Shown here: positions 7,294 to 11,312 of the stretch, piece after piece
Layout of the letters: the number at the start of each line of letters is the position of its first letter
Position numbering within the stretch: position 1 is the first letter of the stretch
Assembly: GCA_019247865.1 (NCBI GenBank)
Contig: JAFBAJ010000677.1
Span: 1 to 11,312 of the forward strand
Source of the DNA: Acidobacteriota bacterium
Lineage (GTDB): Bacteria; Acidobacteriota; Blastocatellia; Pyrinomonadales; Pyrinomonadaceae
Reading direction: 5' to 3'
Length of the DNA: 11,312 bases
Translations under genes and position numbers: made by a program
Notes under the pieces: model-generated
Databases searched by the model: none
What the model was told of the DNA's origin: nothing
What the model saw: only the letters and a program-made list of their open reading frames with translations

Positions 7294-7344
7294 TTTCTTT
7301 GCGTCTTTGCGGGAAACTATTTCTCCCGCAAAGGCGCAAAGAGA
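7294..7344. repeat. Palindromic CGCAAAG-type repeat, likely bidirectional terminator
   Basis: The arms TCTTTGCGTCTTTGCGGGA (7296-7314) and TCCCGCAAAGGCGCAAAGA (7324-7342) pair over 19 positions with a single G-T wobble and a 9-base loop. Pairing can extend outward by wobble and T-A to 7294/7344. It lies between the stops of two convergent genes, 7289 rightward and 7355 leftward, so it may terminate both. The core motif CGCAAAGGCGCAAAG recurs in the larger inverted repeat at 10449-10529, so it belongs to a dispersed family. Confidence 0.85.
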
Positions 7345-7354
7345 ACGAAGTCTC

Positions 7355-7756
7355 TTACTCCGCGCGGAAGCTCTTGCTTTCGCTCAGGTCGTCCATCGGG
7401 TTGAACCGGCCGAAGTGCGTGCGGCGGCGAATGCGGCTGAAGACGAAGAGATTGAAGAAGTGCATGCCGCCGAGCACGACGAGGACGAGACCGACTTTCC
7501 ACGAGAGGGCCTCGATGCCTTCGCGCGCGGTTTCCAGATTTTCGCTGAGCTTGAGCGCGAGGCTGACGTAGCCGAAGTTGATCAGATAAAAGCCGACGAC
7601 GAGCAGATGATTGACCGAGTCGGCCAGCGCCTCGTTGCCGTGAAAGACATCCACGAGAAAGATGCGCCCGTTCCTGGACAGGGTTTGAGCCACCCAGATG
7701 GTGAGCGCGATGCTGATGCCGAGATAGGTCAGATACGTGATGACGACTGTGTTCAT
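7355..7756 (-). CDS. Small integral membrane protein with three predicted helices
   Basis: The function is unknown to me. The start at 7756 is set by a near-perfect GGAGG Shine-Dalgarno 7-8 bases upstream, although the frame stays open further back to 7924. The 133-residue product has three clear hydrophobic segments: about 5-25 (ITYLTYLGISIALTIWVAQTL), 48-68 (VNHLLVVGFYLINFGYVSLAL) and 86-106 (WKVGLVLVVLGGMHFFNLFVF). Between the first two is a polar stretch 'SRNGRIFLVDVFHGNEALADSVNH', which looks conserved in character. The C-terminal tail is basic (SRIRRRTHFGRF) and then acidic, which by the positive-inside rule suggests a cytoplasmic C-terminus. It is convergent with the DUF2520 gene and divergent from the S8 protease gene, so it appears to be monocistronic. 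I recall similar short unnamed membrane proteins in other bacteria, but no function. Confidence 0.88.
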   Translation of the reverse strand: MNTVVITYLTYLGISIALTIWVAQTLSRNGRIFLVDVFHGNEALADSVNHLLVVGFYLINFGYVSLALKLSENLETAREGIEALSWKVGLVLVVLGGMHFFNLFVFSRIRRRTHFGRFNPMDDLSESKSFRAE

Positions 7757-8063
7757 GACATCCTCCTTCAAAGCTTTTGATGACGAACCACTGTGACCTT
7801 TATCAATCAACGTGCCAGAAGAGAACCGGCGGAAAAGCAGCTCTCTGCCATCGCAAGCTGCACATACGCACGGCAGTTCTTTGCAATCTGCCAGAGCCGC
7901 GCCCGGCGTTTGACTCTCTATCAAAAGCAGCTTATCTTTCCCCCTGCCCGGTGCTGGAGCCGGGCCAGTCGTTCGTGTGAACCTGCATTTTGTGCCCCTC
8001 CGACATCTCAGTTTCCGCGCCGGTCAAGTGGCGCTTAACTTTTTAAGAGGAATATCTGTAGCT
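7757..8063. other. Divergent gene-free region (307 bases)
   Basis: This lies between the leftward membrane-protein gene and the rightward S8 protease gene. No RNA gene is recognisable. It holds a rightward sigma70-type promoter at 7910-7938 and a six-pair GC hairpin in the resulting leader (GCCCGG 7946-7951 with CCGGGC 7960-7965). A leftward sequence at 7801-7817 resembles a sigma54 site but lacks the -12 GC. The frame of the protease is open back to a GTG at 7977, but that extension lacks a Shine-Dalgarno and would bury the signal peptide. Confidence 0.5.
7910..7938 (+). promoter_or_regulatory. Sigma70-type promoter for the S8 protease gene
   Basis: TTGACT (7910-7915, five of six consensus bases) is followed after exactly 17 bases by TATCTT (7933-7938, four of six). 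Initiation near 7945 would leave a leader of about 119 bases that starts with a GC-rich hairpin, which could affect stability or translation. Confidence 0.55.
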
Positions 8064-10442
8064 ATGAAAACTGCTTTCCGTTCAGCTTGTGTGATGACGG
8101 TCTTAGCGATTGCGATTCTGGCTCTGACGAGCGCGCACGGCTATATGTCGCAACAGGACGCGCGCACGGCTGCGATGAACAAGATTGCCCCCTGGGTCAT
8201 GGAGCGCACGGCTGGCGGCGCACAGGCAGAGTTCCTGGTTGTCCTGAACGATCAGGCTGATCTGAGCCGCGCGTCCGGGCTCAGAAGCAAGGTGGAGAAG
8301 GGCAGCTATGTGCGCAACGCGCTGTGGAACAAGGCGCAGGCGACGCAGGGGCCGATCATCCAGTTGCTCAAGGAGCGCGGCATCGAATATCGCTCCTTCT
8401 ACATCGTCAACATGATCTGGGTGAAGGCGGATCAGAGCGTCGCTCTGGAGCTGGCTTCGCGCTCCGACGTGGCGCGCATCGAAGGCAATCCGGCGGTGCA
8501 GAATAAGCTGCCAGAGCCGACGGCCGCGATCGATACGCCGCAGCGACCGGAGAGCCCGGACGCCATCGAGCCCGGCATCAACTACACGCGCGCGCCAGAG
8601 GTCTGGGCGCAGGGCTTTAACGGACAGGGCATCGTCGTCGGCGGCGCGGACACAGGCTATCGCTGGGATCACAACGCGCTCAAGAACCACTATCGCGGGT
8701 GGAACGGCGCGACGGCCAACCACGACTTTAACTGGCACGACAGCGTCCACACGGGCGGCGGCACCTGCGGAGCCAATTCGGTTGTGCCCTGCGACGACAA
8801 TTTTCACGGCACGCACACGATGGGCACTGCCATCGGAGATGACGGCGCAGGGAACCAGATCGGCATGGCTCCGGGAGCCAAATGGATCGGCTGCCGCAAC
8901 ATGAATCAGGGCGTCGGCACGCCCGCCTCTTATATGGAGTGCTTCGAGTTCTTTCTCGCTCCGTATCCGGTCGGCGGCACGCCCGCGCAGGGCAATCCGG
9001 CGATGGCTCCGGACCTGACGACCAACTCCTGGAGCTGTCCTACCTCGGAAGGCTGCTCGCCCGGAACCTTGCAGGCGGGCGTCGAAGCGCAGCGCGCGGC
9101 CGGCATCATGATGGTCGTCGCGGCGGGCAATTCCGGCTCGGCCTGCTCGACCGTCACCGACCCGCCGGGGATTTACGACGCCTCTTATACGGTCGGCGCA
9201 CTGACCACCGGCACGGACACTCTGGCCTCTTTCAGCAGCCGCGGCCCGGTCACGGTTGACGGCAGCGGTCGTCCCAAGCCGGACATCTCCGCGCCCGGAA
9301 CCAGCACGCGCTCCGCGACCAACAGCAGCATCACAGCCTACACCACAGCGTCCGGCACTTCGATGGCGACGCCGCACGTCGCCGGTTCGATTGCGCTGCT
9401 CTGGTCTGCGCAGCCCGGACTGACCAACAAGATCGCCCAGACGGAAGTCCTGCTTGACAACGCGAGCGTGCATCTCAGCACGGCCAGTTGCAGCAGCACG
9501 ACCGGCATCCTGCCGAACAACCTCTTCGGCTACGGTCGTCTGGACATCCGCTCGGCCGTCGATCAGGCTCTGCGTTACGCCGTCAGGCCGTTCGACCTGG
9601 ACGGCGACGGCAAGACGGACTATGCCATCTACAGACCCAACGGCGACGGCAACGGTAACGGCAAGTGGTTCATCCTCAACGGCGCGAGCGGAACCAACTC
9701 GCAGCAGCTCTTCGGGCTTGCGACGGACGCGCCCGTCCCCGGCGATTACAACGGCGACGGCATCTCCGAGATCGCTGTCTTTCGCGGCTCCGAGGGAGCC
9801 TGGTATATCTCGCAGGGCTCCGCGCAGAGCTTCACGCGCATCCCGTGGGGCGCAGCCGGCGATGTGCCTGTGCCGGGCGATTACGATGGCGACGCGAAGA
9901 CGGATGTCGCGGTCTGGCGTCCCTCGACCGGCACCTGGTATGTGCTGCGCAGCTCTGACGGCGGAGTCATCGCGCAGCCCTTCGGTGCGAGCGGCGACAT
10001 GGTCGTGCCCGGCGATTACGACGGCGACGGCAAGACCGATCTCGCAGTCTTTCGTCCGAGCAATAACGTCTGGTACATCTTCCGCACGACGAACGGCTCG
10101 CTGCTCAGCGTGCAGTGGGGAGTCAGCGGCGACAAGCTCGTGCAGGGCTACTACGATGCCGACAGCAAGCTGGACATAGCCGTCTGGCGACCCTCGAACG
10201 GCACGTGGTACATCCTCCGGAGCACGACCAACAACACCGCTTTCGATTCCATCCAGTGGGGACAGAGCGGCGACATCCCGGCGGCTGGCGATTTCGAAGC
10301 CGACGGCAAGTATGACGTGGGCGTCTTCCGCCCGAGCACAGGGCAGTGGTACGTCCGTCGCTCATCCAACGGCGCGCTCATCGGCACCCCGTGGGGACAG
10401 AGCGGCGACCGGCCAGCGCTCTCCGCTTACGTTCCGCAGTAG
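8064..10442 (+). CDS. Secreted subtilisin-like (S8) serine protease with C-terminal VCBS/FG-GAP-like repeats
   Basis: This is an extracellular subtilase of 792 residues. The start at 8064 gives a standard signal peptide (MKTAFRSACVMTVLAIAILALTSAHG, cleavage near 26), with AGAGG about 13 bases upstream. An I9-like propeptide region follows (about 54-145: 'EFLVVLNDQADLS' to 'SDVARIEGNPAV'). The catalytic triad is visible: Asp196 in GADTGY, His248 in HGTH, and Ser433 in SGTSMATPHVAG; the oxyanion Asn356 sits in AAGNSG. Several cysteines in the catalytic domain (e.g. GGTCGAN, VPCDDN, GCRN, WSCPTSEGC) could form disulfides. From about 508 to the end are six units of about 45-50 residues, each opening with a D-x-D-G-D-like loop followed by 'xxDxAVxRPSxxxWYI', probably a calcium-binding beta-propeller-like module for substrate or surface binding. 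The likely role is degradation of external protein; the target is unknown. A palindromic repeat lies 6 bases past its stop. Confidence 0.95.
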   Translation: MKTAFRSACVMTVLAIAILALTSAHGYMSQQDARTAAMNKIAPWVMERTAGGAQAEFLVVLNDQADLSRASGLRSKVEKGSYVRNALWNKAQATQGPIIQLLKERGIEYRSFYIVNMIWVKADQSVALELASRSDVARIEGNPAVQNKLPEPTAAIDTPQRPESPDAIEPGINYTRAPEVWAQGFNGQGIVVGGADTGYRWDHNALKNHYRGWNGATANHDFNWHDSVHTGGGTCGANSVVPCDDNFHGTHTMGTAIGDDGAGNQIGMAPGAKWIGCRNMNQGVGTPASYMECFEFFLAPYPVGGTPAQGNPAMAPDLTTNSWSCPTSEGCSPGTLQAGVEAQRAAGIMMVVAAGNSGSACSTVTDPPGIYDASYTVGALTTGTDTLASFSSRGPVTVDGSGRPKPDISAPGTSTRSATNSSITAYTTASGTSMATPHVAGSIALLWSAQPGLTNKIAQTEVLLDNASVHLSTASCSSTTGILPNNLFGYGRLDIRSAVDQALRYAVRPFDLDGDGKTDYAIYRPNGDGNGNGKWFILNGASGTNSQQLFGLATDAPVPGDYNGDGISEIAVFRGSEGAWYISQGSAQSFTRIPWGAAGDVPVPGDYDGDAKTDVAVWRPSTGTWYVLRSSDGGVIAQPFGASGDMVVPGDYDGDGKTDLAVFRPSNNVWYIFRTTNGSLLSVQWGVSGDKLVQGYYDADSKLDIAVWRPSNGTWYILRSTTNNTAFDSIQWGQSGDIPAAGDFEADGKYDVGVFRPSTGQWYVRRSSNGALIGTPWGQSGDRPALSAYVPQ

Positions 10443-10448
10443 AGAAAG

Positions 10449-10529
10449 AACGTCTCACGCAAAGGCGCAAAGGCGCGAAGAAGAGCTTAATTGCTTTCTT
10501 CGCGCCTTTGCGCCTTTGCGTGAGACGTT
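10449..10529. repeat. Perfect 34-base inverted repeat (REPIN/MITE-like), possible terminator
   Basis: Bases 10449-10482 and 10496-10529 are perfect reverse complements, separated by a 13-base loop that itself contains an AGC/GCT pair. The arms carry tandem copies of an 8-base unit, CGCAAAGG, with a third diverged copy. The core matches the smaller repeat at 7294-7344. As RNA it would form a very stable hairpin directly after the protease stop at 10442, so it can terminate or stabilise that mRNA. The right arm runs straight into the -10 box of the malic enzyme gene. No transposase is present. Confidence 0.95.
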
Positions 10530-10535
10530 TATAAT
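10530..10535 (+). promoter_or_regulatory. TATAAT -10 box of the malic enzyme gene, probably giving a leaderless mRNA
   Basis: A perfect TATAAT begins at the base right after the inverted repeat. The best -35 candidates, TTTGCG (10507-10512, spacer 17) or TTGCGC (10508-10513, spacer 16), lie inside the repeat arm and match weakly. Initiation 7 bases after the -10 falls at 10542, the A of the ATG, and no Shine-Dalgarno is present, so a leaderless transcript is the simplest reading. Confidence 0.5.
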
Positions 10536-10541
10536 TCAGAC

Positions 10542-11312
10542 ATGCCTAACATACCCAGCGCAAGTTATAGCCTGACGCTACGCGTCAGGTTAGCGAGCCG
10601 CACCGGAACCCTCGGGGAATTAACGACCGCCATCGGACGCGCCGGAGGCGACATCGGCGCTATCGACATCGTCAGCGTCGGACAGGATTTCGTGATCCGC
10701 GACATCACCGTCAACGCTGCCTCCGACACGCACGGCGCGCAGATCATCGAAGCCATCCGCGACATAGACGGCGTCGAAGTCGTCAACGTCTCCGACCGCA
10801 CCTTCCTGATGCACCTCGGCGGCAAGATCGAGGTCGTCTCGAAAGTTCCTTTGAAGACGCGCGCAGACCTCTCGATGGCCTACACGCCCGGCGTCGCGCG
10901 CGTCTGCCAGGCGATCCATCGCGACCCGGAAAAGGCTTACACCTTAACCGTCAAGAAGAACATGGTCGCGGTCGTCACGGACGGGACGGCCGTGCTGGGC
11001 CTCGGCGACATCGGCCCGGCGGCGGCCATGCCGGTGATGGAAGGCAAGGCGCAGCTCTTCAAAGAGTTCGCGGGCGTCGATGCCTTTCCCATCGCGCTCT
11101 CGACCAAAGACCCGGACGAGATCGTCCGCACGATCAAAAACATCGCGACCGCTTTCGGCGGCATTAACCTTGAAGACATCTCCGCGCCGCGCTGCTTCGA
11201 GATCGAAGACCGCCTCAAAGAGGAGCTGGATATTCCGGTCTTTCATGACGACCAGCACGGCACGGCGGTCGTCGTCCTGGCCGCGCTCATCAACGCGCTG
11301 AAGATCGTCAGG
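10542..11312 (+). CDS. ACT-domain malic enzyme (oxaloacetate-decarboxylating malate dehydrogenase), 3' truncated by the window
   Basis: Malic enzymes convert malate to pyruvate and CO2 with reduction of NAD(P), linking the TCA cycle to pyruvate. The visible 257 residues are open to the right edge; the NAD-binding half lies outside. Residues about 9-90 ('YSLTLRVRLASRTGTLGELTTAIGRAGGDIGAIDIV') form an ACT-type regulatory domain, suggesting control by a small-molecule ligand. The malic N-terminal domain follows: 'KTRADLSMAYTPGVARVCQAI' with the catalytic Tyr114, 'DGTAVLGLGDIGPAAAMPVMEGKAQLFKEFAGVDAFPIAL' with the likely catalytic Lys169, 'GGINLEDI' (Glu211, Asp212 metal ligands) and 'IPVFHDDQHGTA' (Asp236/Asp237). 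Start 10542 is the only plausible ATG before the ACT domain; it has no Shine-Dalgarno and sits 6 bases after a TATAAT. Cofactor preference (NAD or NADP) cannot be told from this half. Confidence 0.94.
   Translation, partial: MPNIPSASYSLTLRVRLASRTGTLGELTTAIGRAGGDIGAIDIVSVGQDFVIRDITVNAASDTHGAQIIEAIRDIDGVEVVNVSDRTFLMHLGGKIEVVSKVPLKTRADLSMAYTPGVARVCQAIHRDPEKAYTLTVKKNMVAVVTDGTAVLGLGDIGPAAAMPVMEGKAQLFKEFAGVDAFPIALSTKDPDEIVRTIKNIATAFGGINLEDISAPRCFEIEDRLKEELDIPVFHDDQHGTAVVVLAALINALKIVR

Noticed and set aside
7977..8063. In-frame GTG start of the S8 protease 29 codons upstream
   Set aside because: It would place a non-hydrophobic stretch ahead of a perfect signal peptide; ATG 8064 with an AGAGG upstream is preferred.
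8103..9473. Long open frame (456 codons) antisense to the S8 protease
   Set aside because: It is fully opposite a protein with an intact catalytic triad. Its translation is Arg/Ala/Val-rich with no recognisable motif, as expected of a GC-rich shadow frame.
9585..10442. Periodic repeats suggestive of a CRISPR or tandem DNA array
   Set aside because: The period is about 135-150 bases, diverged at DNA level and in frame; it reflects protein VCBS-like units, not identical repeats with unique spacers.

Overview
The window looks like chromosomal DNA from a GC-rich bacterium, most likely an acidobacterium of the Blastocatellia/Pyrinomonadaceae type. The pointers are the secreted S8 protease whose tail is built of FG-GAP/VCBS-like units of the type 'DYDGDGKTDLAVFRPSNNVWYI', a style common in that group, and the mix of housekeeping genes. 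This placement rests on protein flavour, not on an rRNA gene, so it is tentative. I see no tRNA, rRNA, CRISPR array, integrase or transposase.

Layout. The left block is read leftward. rplM (L13) and rpsI (S9) form a ribosomal-protein operon with a good promoter in front of rplM. A Shine-Dalgarno sequence at the left edge implies another gene, by analogy rpsB, starting just outside. Upstream of this operon, and separated from it by a strong terminator hairpin, is an exported M48 zinc metalloprotease. A gene-free divergent region of about 370 bases follows. A two-gene rightward unit comes next: a very large (1211-residue) P-loop protein resembling the BREX/Pgl ATPases (BrxC/PglY, DUF6079-like), then a Rossmann-fold/DUF2520 protein that overlaps it by 17 bases. 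A palindromic repeat separates this unit from a convergent small three-helix membrane protein. Across a second gene-free region of about 300 bases lies a secreted subtilisin-like protease with six C-terminal VCBS-like units. A perfect 34-base inverted repeat follows, then the start of an ACT-domain malic enzyme that runs off the right edge.

How it fits together. Most genes are ordinary: translation, envelope and extracellular proteolysis, and malate-to-pyruvate metabolism. The candidate for something new is the large ATPase-like gene. It resembles the ATPase of BREX/Pgl phage-defence islands, but none of the usual partners (PglX methyltransferase, PglZ phosphatase, BrxA/BrxB/BrxL, PglW kinase) is in the window. 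Its Walker B motif appears to lack the catalytic glutamate, and it is translationally linked to a nucleotide-binding DUF2520 protein. Whether this is a solo defence factor, a domesticated remnant or a housekeeping NTPase cannot be settled from sequence alone. Secondary points of interest are the two related palindromic repeats at gene boundaries and an apparently leaderless malic enzyme transcript whose -10 box abuts one of them.
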